Position numbers and translations under genes: made by a program. From contig CAZICM010000035.1 of the NCBI GenBank assembly GCA_964537685.1, positions 38,253-102,252 on the forward strand: a DNA stretch of 64,000 nt. Reading direction: 5' to 3'. This document shows, piece after piece, positions 18,492-28,000 of the stretch (the first letter of the stretch is position 1; each line of letters opens with the position of its first letter). The notes under the pieces were generated by a model, which saw only the letters and a program-made list of their open reading frames with translations, did not search any database and was not told where the DNA came from. Origin of the DNA: CAZICM01 sp964537685 (GTDB taxonomy: Bacteria; Myxococcota_A; Polyangia; Polyangiales; Polyangiaceae).

Positions 18492-19010
18492 TCACTTTGG
18501 GTCGGATTTTATGCCCTCGGCGAGATTCCAGATGGTTGCTCCGTCGATTGAATAAATCATCAGATCCTGCTGGTAGCGCACCAGTCTCTTATTGATTCGG
18601 GGGAAATCGGCGATTTCGGTCTCTTTGCGTTCGCCGCCCGATAAATAAATGAGGTCTTCATCAAAAGGGTTTTTCAGGTGATGCGCCACGGATGGTGTTG
18701 GGAAACCCATAAAATCTCCCGGACCAACTTCAAAGCTTTCATCGCCAATTTCAGCGATGCCGCGGCCTGATAAAATATAAACGAATTCCTCTTCCGTTCG
18801 ATGAGAATGATATACAAAGGATTCTTTTCCGGGTGGAATACGTAAAAGATGTAGGCCAATTCGATTAAGTCCTACGATTTGGCTCAGCGATGTGAGACCG
18901 GCTTCCGAATTGGGATTCAGAGGATGGTGAAACATCACTTCGGGGTGATCTTTATGCTCCGCAGCCCGCACAAGAAATGACTTTGCAGTTCTCGGCTCGT
19001 TTCCGCTCAT
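18492..19010 (-). CDS. Cupin domain protein
   Basis: 172 aa, a single double-stranded beta-helix cupin. Motif 1 has the metal-ligand pattern YHSHRTEEEFVYILSGRG, and motif 2 is VGPGDFMGFPTPSVAHH. The His/Glu pattern fits a bound divalent metal. Small cupins of this kind act as dioxygenases, isomerases or sugar-binding proteins, and no specific substrate can be given. A good ribosome-binding site (AAGGAG) precedes the ATG. It follows the DUF2169 gene by 57 bp on the same strand and precedes the DUF4139 gene by 28 bp, so it may be part of the same transcript. Confidence 0.85.
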   Translation of the reverse strand: MSGNEPRTAKSFLVRAAEHKDHPEVMFHHPLNPNSEAGLTSLSQIVGLNRIGLHLLRIPPGKESFVYHSHRTEEEFVYILSGRGIAEIGDESFEVGPGDFMGFPTPSVAHHLKNPFDEDLIYLSGGERKETEIADFPRINKRLVRYQQDLMIYSIDGATIWNLAEGIKSDPK

Positions 19011-19067
19011 GGTCAGCTCCTTCGATTTTTTTGGAATTAAATTTAATAGAATTGGTAATTCATTTAA

Positions 19068-21452
19068 TCAATGTGAGACGGTGCGGCCAATCGCGCAGAG
19101 GCGGATGAGGCAGGGGCTGAGTTCGTATTCATCCTCGCGCAGATCAACCTCGCCGAGCATTCTCACATTGAGGCGGCGGTACATCGGAAGCTCGCTGGAG
19201 AGCGGGTCGGGGATGTACACGGGAATGGCGGTGGTCGCGGACTGAAGCTCTGCGCGAATCCATGTTTTGCCAAAGAGCGTCTTGCGCTTGTAGGCACGCT
19301 GTTCGAGGAGCATGCGCTGGACGTGCGATTCGAGATAGTCCGATGGAAGCATGCGGCTGCTTCTGGATAGAGCTTCTTTCACTCGCCCAATGTGCTCGGC
19401 TGCCACGATTCCCAAGTGCGGTGTGAGAGATGCGGTGATGAGATGGGTCGCGGCGTTGAGCACTTCCTTGAGCTCTTCGTCGTCTTGAGCGAGGGGCAGC
19501 AAAACGCTGATGGATGCCTTGAGCTGGGCCACTTCGTCGAACGAAAATTCAAGCGTTCCTTCGATGAGCGACAGCGGCGGCTCGAAGCCTTGGTCGCTGA
19601 GCGAGGCATCCTGAACGATTTGGGGAAGCTCGTCGGGGCGCGCGGCTTCGCCTCGCTGAAGCGCATCGGAGACGAGGAGGCGATCGCTGTTGGGATCGCC
19701 GTTGGAATGCAGGCCGCGCTGGGCGCGCAGCCGTGATGCCAGCGCGGGATCGAACCAAATGAGCTTGGTGGGCGAGATGGGTTTGGCAGGTGCTTTGAGA
19801 AAGGCGGGCACGCGGTTTACCGCGGTCGCAGGGCCGTGAGCGCGGCTTTCATCGGGGAGCGCTTCGTTTGGAGATCGTTCCGCAGTTCTTGGCGCAGTGG
19901 GATTTGGTGTTTCAATCGCAGGGAAAAAAGGCGAGGAGCCGCGCCCTTGAGATGGGGGCGGCACGGTGCGCCCCGGCGAGCTGATCGGTGCCGCATCGAC
20001 GGCGGCAAAGAAGGGCGTGGATGGCCGCCGCTGGGATGCGCTTGCTGCTGTGCCCGCCTGGATCGGGGCGGTGAAGGATTCGGCCGGGGCAGCGGAAGGA
20101 GAAGGCGCGCTGCGCGCGTTGCCTGATGGATTGCCTGATGGAGAGAGGGCCGCGGAGTTGTTCAGCGTCGACGGGCCTTCGGGCCTTCGGAATCCGCTGA
20201 CGGGCAGTGTTGAGCGTTCGTGGGAAATCGCAGCGCGGGAGAGCGTTGGAGGCGGTGTGTCTGTGTTTGCGAACGATGAGGCGCGCGGCTGCGGCGCCAA
20301 TGGAGCCCGGTTTGAGTTCGGCACATCTTGCGGCGCGAGCGGAGAAAAGGGGTCTTGGGTATCCGCGGGGCCGGTGCCTGCCAGGGCTGTCTCTTTAGGC
20401 GCTTCAGGCGAGGCCGGTACGGCTATCTGTCCGCCGCGGACTGAACCGGCTGAGGGTTCGATGTAGGACGCCGATGGGTTCGGAATCTTGGCTTGAGAAA
20501 TCACGATGCGGCCCGGCTCACTGCGTTGCCTGAGTTCGCTCTGTCCGCGCCATGTGAGTGTGCAAACGCCTCGATCCGTGTCGATCCACAGCGTATCCGC
20601 GATCATCGGAATCAGCTCGGTGCTGCCATCGGGACGCTCGAGCATCGCCCTGGGTTTGATCCCCGGCAGCGAAGTGGTGAGCACCGGATACTCCGCGTGC
20701 AGGTTCTCGAGCACGATGCGCTCGCGTTCGTGCAGAACATCGGGCTGCTGATCGAAGGGAGCCGAATTGAAGAACTCCATCGAAATATCGGGCGGGATAG
20801 GCTTGTCCATCCAGTCCGAGGAAGGAAAGAGCGAGCCGTGGGCGCCGAGCATCGTCCGGCGCTCGGGCCAGGTTGGTGCGATAGGCCCGAACCCGATCGG
20901 AAGCAGTGGATCGGCTTCGATTTCCTCGAGCGTCATAAAGGGCGGCTGCAGGTTTGGAAGCTGGATCTGAGGCTGATTGTTTGAAAGCAGATCCGAGCGC
21001 ATTCCGACGGGATTGGTTGTGCCTGGGCCGCCTGCTGCCCGCTCGTAGCGAATAGGCATTTTCGCAAATGGAAAGCCTTCGCGAATCTGTCCATCGCGCA
21101 TCAGCGTGCGTTCGCCGAGCACTTCGATGGATTTGTCCATTTCGCCGACGATGAGTCTTGCGATCAGCGATCGGACAGGCTCTTTGCGGGGAGCGAACGC
21201 GCTGCCTACGAGGAGCACATCGGCGCGCGGCTTGAAGGGAACGATATCGGTTGGCGCGTAAAGGCTTTTCGTCCGATCGTCATTCCAATAGACATCGTCG
21301 GTGCATAGGGCATCTTGCTCTTCGGCGATCGAGAGTTCGCCGGGCTGGAGCCTAAACGTCGTTTTCGCGATAACGGTCAGCGTCCACGTTTCCGGGTGTT
21401 GAAGCCAAATGAAAGAACCGGTGCGGAATGGCCCTGAGAAGACGATATCCAT
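19068..21452 (-). CDS. DUF2169 domain protein with long disordered linker
   Basis: 794 aa. The first ~300 residues match DUF2169: TWTLTVIAKTTFRL, VYWNDDRTKSLYAPTDIVPFKPRADVLLVG and FPFAKMPIRYERAAGG. Residues ~330-590 are a low-complexity Pro/Ala/Ser linker. The last ~200 residues are a helical domain that again contains a family-like tail (RRLNVRMLGEVDLREDEYEL). In Polyangia and Proteobacteria, DUF2169 proteins often sit beside type VI secretion or PAAR/VgrG genes and are thought to be effector-associated adaptors. No such gene is visible here, so that role is only a family-level hint. The gene is divergent from the membrane protein at 21712. Confidence 0.82.
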   Translation of the reverse strand: MDIVFSGPFRTGSFIWLQHPETWTLTVIAKTTFRLQPGELSIAEEQDALCTDDVYWNDDRTKSLYAPTDIVPFKPRADVLLVGSAFAPRKEPVRSLIARLIVGEMDKSIEVLGERTLMRDGQIREGFPFAKMPIRYERAAGGPGTTNPVGMRSDLLSNNQPQIQLPNLQPPFMTLEEIEADPLLPIGFGPIAPTWPERRTMLGAHGSLFPSSDWMDKPIPPDISMEFFNSAPFDQQPDVLHERERIVLENLHAEYPVLTTSLPGIKPRAMLERPDGSTELIPMIADTLWIDTDRGVCTLTWRGQSELRQRSEPGRIVISQAKIPNPSASYIEPSAGSVRGGQIAVPASPEAPKETALAGTGPADTQDPFSPLAPQDVPNSNRAPLAPQPRASSFANTDTPPPTLSRAAISHERSTLPVSGFRRPEGPSTLNNSAALSPSGNPSGNARSAPSPSAAPAESFTAPIQAGTAASASQRRPSTPFFAAVDAAPISSPGRTVPPPSQGRGSSPFFPAIETPNPTAPRTAERSPNEALPDESRAHGPATAVNRVPAFLKAPAKPISPTKLIWFDPALASRLRAQRGLHSNGDPNSDRLLVSDALQRGEAARPDELPQIVQDASLSDQGFEPPLSLIEGTLEFSFDEVAQLKASISVLLPLAQDDEELKEVLNAATHLITASLTPHLGIVAAEHIGRVKEALSRSSRMLPSDYLESHVQRMLLEQRAYKRKTLFGKTWIRAELQSATTAIPVYIPDPLSSELPMYRRLNVRMLGEVDLREDEYELSPCLIRLCAIGRTVSH

Positions 21453-21711
21453 CGGAGGGGCAGATTACAGGGTAGGATCGCCAATCCCAAGCTTCTCCAA
21501 TCGTATCGGGGAGACTTTCTTGGCCAATCCCTGCATTGGGCGCACTAGAATTCAGGTCTTGGGTGGACGGCAGTGAGCGGGCCGGACGGAATATGTGGGT
21601 TTTAAAAAACGCTTTGAGATCAAAGCCCCGCATAAACCGATTTCGGCATGCGATTCGTCACTAGGCGAGGACGTGAAACAGAAGAAGTCGTCCTCATCTG
21701 CGGAGTTCATG

Positions 21712-22473
21712 ATGTCGGCTGAAAAACCCAAAGCTAAGAGGCGTGTCCGGGGTGGTCACGGGCAAGATCCTTTCCTAAAAGCTGTTGAAACCGATTCTTC
21801 GCTGCATCCGCCCTCGTCGCGCCGCGGTTCGCTGTCTTCCGGGCCTCCATCATCGCGGCGGGGTGGGCTTGTGCCTTCGCCTCCGTCATCGCGCCGCGGT
21901 GCCCGCATTACGGGTGAGCCCGCAAATACCGCTTCATCGCCGTCCGCCGCTTCTTCTAAAGCTCCGGCGGCGAGTCCTAAGTCAACGCCGAGCCCGTCCT
22001 TGAGTTCGCCCGCAGGTGAGCCATCCAGTGCTGAGCGCGAGAAAGAGCCGTCGCGCCTGGTGTTTGGATTGTTTGTTGCGGGGCTTGTTTTCGTGGTTGG
22101 GACGATGCTGGTGATGGGCATTCAAGCCCGCCGCCTGCGCACTGGCGGAGACCCTATTCCCATCGATAAAAAGCCCAGTATTGAGGGCGCTCCTTCGAGC
22201 CTTCCCGAGCCGGGTGCAGCTTCCCCGCCGCCCGTGGTGCAGGATCGCGGCGAGCCTCCAGTTGCCAGCGCCGCGCCCTCGGAGACCTCGGAGACCTTGC
22301 CGAGTTTGCCGACGGCGACCGCCCGTGCTTCGGAGCCGCCCGCCAAGAGCTCTGCGAAGACCGCCTCCGTCAAGCCAGGCCCGAAGAGCGCCGGTACAAA
22401 AACTGCCCCCAAGGAGGGAGAACCACCGTCTCAGGAGCGTCCACCCTTTCAATTTGATGATCAAAACAAATAG
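21712..22473 (+). CDS. Single-pass membrane protein with disordered flanks
   Basis: About 253 aa from the ATG at 21712 (GGAG six bases upstream); the frame is open from 21595 but that stretch is not convincing. The first ~100 residues are basic and Ser/Pro-rich with repeated SSRRG-type motifs (PPSSRRGSLSS, PPSSRRGGLVP). One transmembrane helix follows (LVFGLFVAGLVFVVGTMLVMGI). The C-terminal ~110 residues are Pro/Ala/Ser/Glu-rich and probably periplasmic. Orientation with the N-terminus inside follows from the positive-inside rule. No enzyme domain is visible. It ends 24 bp before the CDGSH gene and is likely co-transcribed with it. Confidence 0.65.
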   Translation: MSAEKPKAKRRVRGGHGQDPFLKAVETDSSLHPPSSRRGSLSSGPPSSRRGGLVPSPPSSRRGARITGEPANTASSPSAASSKAPAASPKSTPSPSLSSPAGEPSSAEREKEPSRLVFGLFVAGLVFVVGTMLVMGIQARRLRTGGDPIPIDKKPSIEGAPSSLPEPGAASPPPVVQDRGEPPVASAAPSETSETLPSLPTATARASEPPAKSSAKTASVKPGPKSAGTKTAPKEGEPPSQERPPFQFDDQNK

Positions 22474-22497
22474 ATTGCTACGATGCGGGGAGAAATC

Positions 22498-22728
22498 ATG
22501 GGAATTAAGGTGACTTGCCGGACAAACGGCCCCTACCTGATCGAAGGCCAAATCGATCTATACGATGCAGGTGGGAAACCATTTAATTTAAATGGCCGGA
22601 CAAAGATTGCCTTATGCCGGTGCGGTGCATCCCGCGCAAAGCCTTTTTGCGACGGCGCTCACAATCGCATTCATTTTGAAAGCGCCGAGGCCGATCTTTC
22701 GCATTCGACGAAGGAACGGAACTCGTAA
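22498..22728 (+). CDS. CDGSH iron-sulfur domain protein
   Basis: 76 aa from the ATG at 22498 (GGGGAG upstream). It has the CDGSH signature CRCGASRAKPFCDGAH, whose three Cys and one His ligate a 2Fe-2S cluster as in mitoNEET-type proteins. The N-terminal half (CRTNGPYLIEGQIDLYDAGGKPF) is the usual small beta region of bacterial single-CDGSH proteins. Electron transfer or redox sensing is known for the family; the partner here is unknown. It follows the single-pass membrane protein gene by 24 bp and faces the convergent lipoprotein gene at 22762. Confidence 0.93.
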   Translation: MGIKVTCRTNGPYLIEGQIDLYDAGGKPFNLNGRTKIALCRCGASRAKPFCDGAHNRIHFESAEADLSHSTKERNS

Positions 22729-22739
22729 AAGAAAAAATG

Positions 22740-22762
22740 ATCGAATTGCAAAAAAATTCGAT
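22740..22762. terminator. Hairpin terminator between convergent genes
   Basis: A perfect 8-bp inverted repeat (ATCGAATT / AATTCGAT) with a 7-nt A-rich loop lies between the CDGSH gene and the convergent lipoprotein gene. Read on the minus strand, the stem is followed by CATTTTTTCTTTT, a good U-tract, so it probably terminates the leftward transcript. It touches that gene's stop codon. Confidence 0.6.
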
Positions 22763-23442
22763 TAAATTTGCCTAGGCGGCGAAGCGGGGGGATTGGGGGA
22801 AGGGGGCTGCGGAAGGGTTTCCGTGGGGGAAGGCGCAGGCACGGGTGCAGGTGCGGCGGGAGGTGCTGTTTCGGGCGTCGCAGGAGGCTCGGCTCCCGCG
22901 GGTTCGGGATAGGTGAGATCGTCGCAGGTCGCGCCTAGGCTGCCAACAGCATCATTATAGTAATTTACAGCATCGAGTGCATTGCCATGGGCGGCTTCTT
23001 TGACACTTCGGGAAATGCCTCCAAAGACGACGCCCGTGATGGCCATGGCGATTCCGGTGCTTAAAAACACGGCCATGAGCGCCGGATCTTTATCGTACCA
23101 ATACAAGCCCGTTAATCCGCCGAAGCTAACGGCGCCCAATACGATGCCCGTTGTGGAAAAGGCATTGGCGCGCGAGCCATTTTGCTTGGCCAAACTCGCG
23201 TGTTGCTTTGCTTTTGGCACGCAGCGGACAAATTGCTCGAGCCCATCGTATTCATAGCTTTGAGCGATGATGCGGTTGCCCGACCAGACTTCAATGCCAT
23301 CGGCGTAGCGAAGCGTGAGCTCGCCGCGGGCGACCAATTGAGGCTGATATTGGCTTTGGGCGCTAAAACAGCCGGAAAGCAGGCTGCACGAGAGTCCAAG
23401 TCCAGCGGCCATCAGGCTTTTGCGCATGGAATTGAAAATCAT
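22762..23442 (-). CDS. Lipoprotein with membrane segments and Pro-rich tail
   Basis: About 226 aa from the ATG at 23442, which overlaps the upstream gene's TGA in ATGA; the frame opens at 23472 but the overlap start fits better. The signal peptide ends in a clear lipobox LLSGC. A short beta region (LTLRYADGIEVWSGNRIIAQSYEY) is followed by two hydrophobic helices (~100-150) and the motif AVNYYNDAVGSLGATC. A Pro/Ala tail closes it. The upstream gene's C-terminal region carries a related motif (RVNAYNDLARTPGSSC), so the two are probably distant paralogues. No domain is recognised; envelope location is inferred. Confidence 0.72.
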   Translation of the reverse strand: MIFNSMRKSLMAAGLGLSCSLLSGCFSAQSQYQPQLVARGELTLRYADGIEVWSGNRIIAQSYEYDGLEQFVRCVPKAKQHASLAKQNGSRANAFSTTGIVLGAVSFGGLTGLYWYDKDPALMAVFLSTGIAMAITGVVFGGISRSVKEAAHGNALDAVNYYNDAVGSLGATCDDLTYPEPAGAEPPATPETAPPAAPAPVPAPSPTETLPQPPSPNPPASPPRQI

Positions 23443-24176
23443 TGCGCAGCTCCTTCCGCATAGGCCGCGCATGACGAGCCCGGTGTGCGGGCCAAGTCGT
23501 TATAGGCATTGACGCGATCGATAGACAATGCGGCTTCTGATTCGCTTTCCGTGCGTCCTGCCGACAAACCGATGGCAATCGCGGGAAGAGCCAAGAGCGC
23601 GATAACGGCGAGCACCACCGCGGCTTTGCCCAAATCGCCGTCGCCGCCGCCACTGCTGCCACCGCCTCCGCTTCCACCGCTGCCACCGCTGCTACCGCCG
23701 CCTCCCTTGCTGCTACCGCCTCCGCCGCTCACAACGGGCGTGCCGCCGGCCGAGCCTCCGCCTCCCGGTGTAGGTGAGGCTGGGCGATGCACGACATGAC
23801 CGTGATGGTGATGCACATGCGGGCTTGGGGGCACACCGCGGCGAACAACCACAATGCGGGGCCCGTAATAGACAGGCACCCAAACCCCGCCACGGACGTA
23901 CACATGGCCGCCGCCCGATGAATACTTGGGCGGAGGCTCTTTTGAGGCATAGCGAATATCCGACGCGCACGCGGGAGGCAGTGGATTGGCGACTTCCATC
24001 GCCACTTCTCCATCGCGCCAAACCGCACGCGCGCGGCCATCCGCGGGAGTCACGTAGTCAGAGACATAAGAGCCGCATCCCGCGGAGAAACCCAGCGAGA
24101 CGACGGCAACGGCCATCTTTGCCAGATGAGAAGGGAAAGTATTCACGGTATTACCGACGAGCGTATCCCGGGACAC
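23439..24176 (-). CDS. Gly/Ser-rich lipoprotein, paralogue of downstream gene
   Basis: 245 aa. The signal peptide ends in a lipobox-like SAGC. The mature part has a beta-rich region with WRDGEVAMEVANPLPPAC, a Tyr/Val/His-rich region (VYVRGGVWVPVYYGPRIVVVRR, then HVHHHHGHVVH), a Gly/Ser low-complexity tract, a hydrophobic helix near residue 195, and a C-terminal motif RVNAYNDLARTPGSSC shared in pattern with the next gene. The His-rich segment could bind a metal, but this is conjecture. The stop codon overlaps the downstream start (ATGA), so the two proteins are made together. Function unknown. Confidence 0.72.
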   Translation of the reverse strand: MSRDTLVGNTVNTFPSHLAKMAVAVVSLGFSAGCGSYVSDYVTPADGRARAVWRDGEVAMEVANPLPPACASDIRYASKEPPPKYSSGGGHVYVRGGVWVPVYYGPRIVVVRRGVPPSPHVHHHHGHVVHRPASPTPGGGGSAGGTPVVSGGGGSSKGGGGSSGGSGGSGGGGSSGGGDGDLGKAAVVLAVIALLALPAIAIGLSAGRTESESEAALSIDRVNAYNDLARTPGSSCAAYAEGAAQ

Positions 24177-24203
24177 CGAAGCCGCATAGCCTTGACTTCG
24201 CGT

Positions 24204-24914
24204 TCAAAGAGGAATTTGCTTCATGCCAAAGGCCGCGCCGATCGAAATGGCTACGGCTCCCGCCGCCAGCAATAACGTCGTCTTCAGCATTGCGCTTCCA
24301 ATTCGATCAATAATCATTTCGTCAATGGTGTTGGCCAATTCGTTGCGCACTTTAAGCAAATCGACGCCGCCTTCCCGGTTGGCTTCATCGCGGAAGCGGG
24401 CCAGCGAAATCTGCTCGAGATAGCCCAGCATGGTGGCCTCGGCTTTACGGCGCAGCATCCCCGAAATACCTCCTCCTGTGGGAGCGGCCTTGATTCGGTG
24501 AATGATGGCCATCCGCAATTTAGAAACGGCGTCGTTGAGCGGAATGCGTTCGATACGCTGGGCAAGCTGACCACCGCGCGCGCCGGCTTGGCTTTCGTCG
24601 CTGATGCCGAGAGCTTTATCGAACACCACTGAAAGCAGCATCGAAGCGATTCTCTGTTTGCGCAAAAGTGCCAGCGCTCCACCCGCGAGCGCCTGTTTCC
24701 ACGATGCCGTGAATCCAATCACACCACAGGCAATGACCGCCGCGAGCACAGCCAACAGACCCCGGAGCGCCGAGCCATCGGAGGCGATGAAATAGCTTGC
24801 GATACCCATTCCGATGGCGAGCAGGCTCATCAGCAAAGCGGTCTTAAAAAACGAAGCCAGTGCGGGTCCCGCGATATCAGCGGCCGCATGTAGAACTTGG
24901 CGGGCATCGGGCAT
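24204..24914 (-). CDS. Membrane protein, unknown function
   Basis: About 236 aa from the ATG at 24914; an open frame reaches 24992 but would run through a strong hairpin. Two hydrophobic helices near the N-terminus (LLMSLLAIGMGIASYFIA and GLLAVLAAVIACGVIGF), an amphipathic helical middle with many Arg/Lys, and a C-terminal hydrophobic helix (LLLAAGAVAISIGAAFGM). I recognise no family. It lies on the same strand as the giant repeat lipoprotein but is separated from it by the hairpin at 24964-24986. The lipoprotein pair follows 27 bp downstream. Confidence 0.62.
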   Translation of the reverse strand: MPDARQVLHAAADIAGPALASFFKTALLMSLLAIGMGIASYFIASDGSALRGLLAVLAAVIACGVIGFTASWKQALAGGALALLRKQRIASMLLSVVFDKALGISDESQAGARGGQLAQRIERIPLNDAVSKLRMAIIHRIKAAPTGGGISGMLRRKAEATMLGYLEQISLARFRDEANREGGVDLLKVRNELANTIDEMIIDRIGSAMLKTTLLLAAGAVAISIGAAFGMKQIPL

Positions 24915-24963
24915 AGTGGGTTTATGCAAAAACCAAAATGCCAAAAAACAAACGAGATTTTTC

Positions 24964-24986
24964 CCGGCCGGAGTATTTCCGGCCGG
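24964..24986. terminator. GC-rich hairpin after the giant lipoprotein gene
   Basis: A perfect 9-bp inverted repeat CCGGCCGGA / TCCGGCCGG with a 5-nt loop. On the minus strand the stem is followed by GAAAAATC and then a T-rich run, about 50 bp beyond the stop codon of the gene at 25034. This fits a terminator for that gene, although the T-run is not immediately adjacent to the stem. Confidence 0.5.
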
Positions 24987-25033
24987 AATCAATTTGATTT
25001 AATTGGGATTGAATAAAAAAGGAATGGGAAGGA

Positions 25034-28000
25034 TTAGGGATTGACGGTCATTGCGCCGAGCTGAGCGGGCGAGAAATCGAGGCCCGCGTTGGAGCCCGCG
25101 CCGTCCAGATCGCAATACGTGAAGCCCGCGCCGTTCAAGTTAAAGCGAACGGCATAGGCGTAGTTGCCAGGAGGCGGCGCGATAAACGAAGCCTGATACT
25201 CATCGTCATTGCCCACCTGGACATTGTAGGAAGCCGGCACGAAATACCAACCCATGCCGAGCCTCGGATCGCTGCCCGCCGGACCCCAGCCGACCTGGGA
25301 CGAAATCGCAGGATTTGGGCCTGCCGCTTCCGTAACGCCGAGCTCGTATGCCCTGCCGTAAATCACCTCCGTGGGCTGGCCGGTCTGTACGGCGAACGAC
25401 GCGGGGGACTGGATATTGCAGTAGTCCACTTCGTTCGGCGCGTTGGTTTCGTTGAGGTCCGACAGGGAGCACGGGCAGACATTGGGCGCGCTCGGGCCAT
25501 TTTGAGGAGCGGGAGCCGCTGCGGCGAAGTCGCTCGCATTGTTGGCCGTGTCGCTGCATGCGCTGTTTGCGCGCTGAACGGAGAGAACCGTGGACGGAGC
25601 TGGGGCCGGCCCGGTGCCTTCAAAACAGTTGGCCGTGGCGCCGTAACCCACGAAGTCCACCACCGTGGGATCGGCGAGCGGGCAGCCGCCGCCAATGGTT
25701 CCGAGCAGCGTTGTAGAGTTCACCAAAGCGACTTTGCCCGCGGCTGCGGCCATCGCGATTGTGCCCGTGATGTCAGGCGTGGGCAGAGCTACACCGTTGG
25801 CGCCTCCGGCTTGCTGCACAAGCAAATAACCGCCTGGAGCGATCGTGCCCGAGAGGTTGGTTTTGTTCGTCCATGTGCCGCCTGTCGCGCTGGTGTACTG
25901 CACTGACCAGCCAGTCAGATCGACCGGCTTGTTGCCCCGGTTATGCAGCTCGATGAAGTCGTTTGTGTACACAGCGGGAGGAGGCCCTGCATTTCCGCCT
26001 GCTCCATACACCTCGCTGATCACAACCGTCTTCTGACCCGTGCATGCCGCGAGGGTCGTGAAGCCCGTGGCCTGCGTGAACGCCGCGCCCAGCGCATTGC
26101 CAAACGAGTCCTGCACAGTCGCCGCGACATGGATCTTGTAGGTCGAGGCAAACCACAGCGCGTCGGATGGGATGAGCGTCGCGATGGTATTTCCGCCGCT
26201 CATTGAAGGCGCTCCCGCAGTGAAACCAATGCAGGTCACGAAGTTATCCGCCGAGACCTGAATCGTCCCCGTGCAAGGTCCGGGCAGTGTTTGCGCGCTC
26301 AGCGTGCCTGCATTCATGGCCGACGTGAAGGTGATCGCAATGCTTGTGGCCGGTGACACATTGGCCGCGCCGTCCGCCGGATTCGTGCTCACGATCGACG
26401 GTGACTGACACGTCAGCGCCGTACAAACATTGGTCTCGCAGTCCGCGTTTACCGCGCAGGCTTGGCCGGGATTGCAGGGAGCGCAGGTGCCTCCGCCGCA
26501 GTCTACATCCGTCTCCGTGCCGTTCTTCAGCGCGTCCGAGCACGTCGGCATCACGCACATATTGCTCGAGCAGTACGCGCCTCCTGTGCAGTCAAAATCG
26601 TTGTTGCACTGCACGCAGAGCCCGGCTCCCGTGCACACAATCCCGCCCGACTGATTGCAGAGCGCGCCCAGCGGAGAGAAGGGATTTGAAGGCACGCCGG
26701 CCGTGCACAAATCGTCGGTGCAGTCGATGGCATCGGCTGGAATATCGGTGTTGTCGATGTTGTTCACCACCGTACCCGCGCCGTCACATTGATTGACGTG
26801 GCAGTCGCCGGTGATCTGGCCGGCGACAACGGTGCCCGCGGGCATATACGACATGCCGCACGAACCCATCACGCAGGTCCTCGTCTGACATGCATTGTCG
26901 ACGCCGGGGCAGTCGTTGCCCGTTACACAGCCCACGCAAGCGCCGTTGCCATCGCAGCTCAAGCCCGGGCCGCACGGTGTGCCCGCGCTGGTATTGGGAT
27001 TCGATGGAACGCCCGCTGTGCACACATTGTCGGTACACGTATTGGCGTCCACGGGCACATCGCTGTTGTCGATGTTGTTCACGGTCGCGCCCGCGCCGTC
27101 GCACTGACTGACCTGGCAGTCACCCGCGGTCTGACTCGCGACAGAAGTGCCCGCGGCCGTGAAATTAAAGCCGCACGTAAAGCTGCTGCACGATCGCGTT
27201 TGACATTCCGTGTCTTGCCCCGGGCAATTCGAGCCGACGACACACTCCACGCAAGTTCCCACGCCGCTGCACACGGTTCCGCCGTTCTGAGAACAAGCCG
27301 TGCCCGCGTTGGTGTCGGGATTCGAGGGAACGCCCGCCGTACACACATCGTTGGTGCACTCGATGCCGTCCACGGGCACATCGCCGTTGCTCGGCGCCGA
27401 GACAACGACGCCCGATCCGTTGCACTGATTGACTTGGCAGTCACCGGCGATTTGGCTCGCCACAGGCGTTCCGGCCGCCGTGAAATTCATGCCGCAAGTA
27501 CCCGCGACACATGTGCGCGTTTGGCATTCGTCATCGGTGCCTGGACAGGTCGCCGCAACGAGACACTGCACACAGGCGCCTGTTCCGTTGCACAGCGTAC
27601 CGCCGTTTTGAGAACACACCGTGCCCGAGGCGAGCGCCGGAAAGCTGGGCGTTCCATTGGTGCACACATCCTGCGTGCACTGCTGACCATCGTTGGGAAG
27701 ATCCGCGTCTTGAGCAACGCTTACAATCGCGCCGTTGCCGTCGCACTGATTGACTTTGCAGTCACCCGCGGTTTGGCTTGCGACCTGCGTTCCCGCCGCT
27801 GTGTAAGTAAAGCCGCAGGTGCCCGCATTGCACGCGCGCGCTTGGCATTCCGTGTCCTGCCCCGGGCAATCATTCGCCGTTACACAACCCGTGCATACGC
27901 CGTTGCCATCGCAGATCAAATTCGGCCCGCATGCCGTGCCCAGTCCAACCGGTGTGTAGGTCGGCGTTCCACCGACGCAGGTGTCATTGGTGCAGGGATT

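Noticed and set aside
20493..20984. 163-aa plus-strand open frame inside the DUF2169 gene
   Set aside because: It lies within the coding region of a recognised minus-strand protein and shows no domain or start signal.
19068..21452. Type VI secretion locus around DUF2169
   Set aside because: No Tss, Hcp, VgrG, PAAR or effector-like genes are found in the window.
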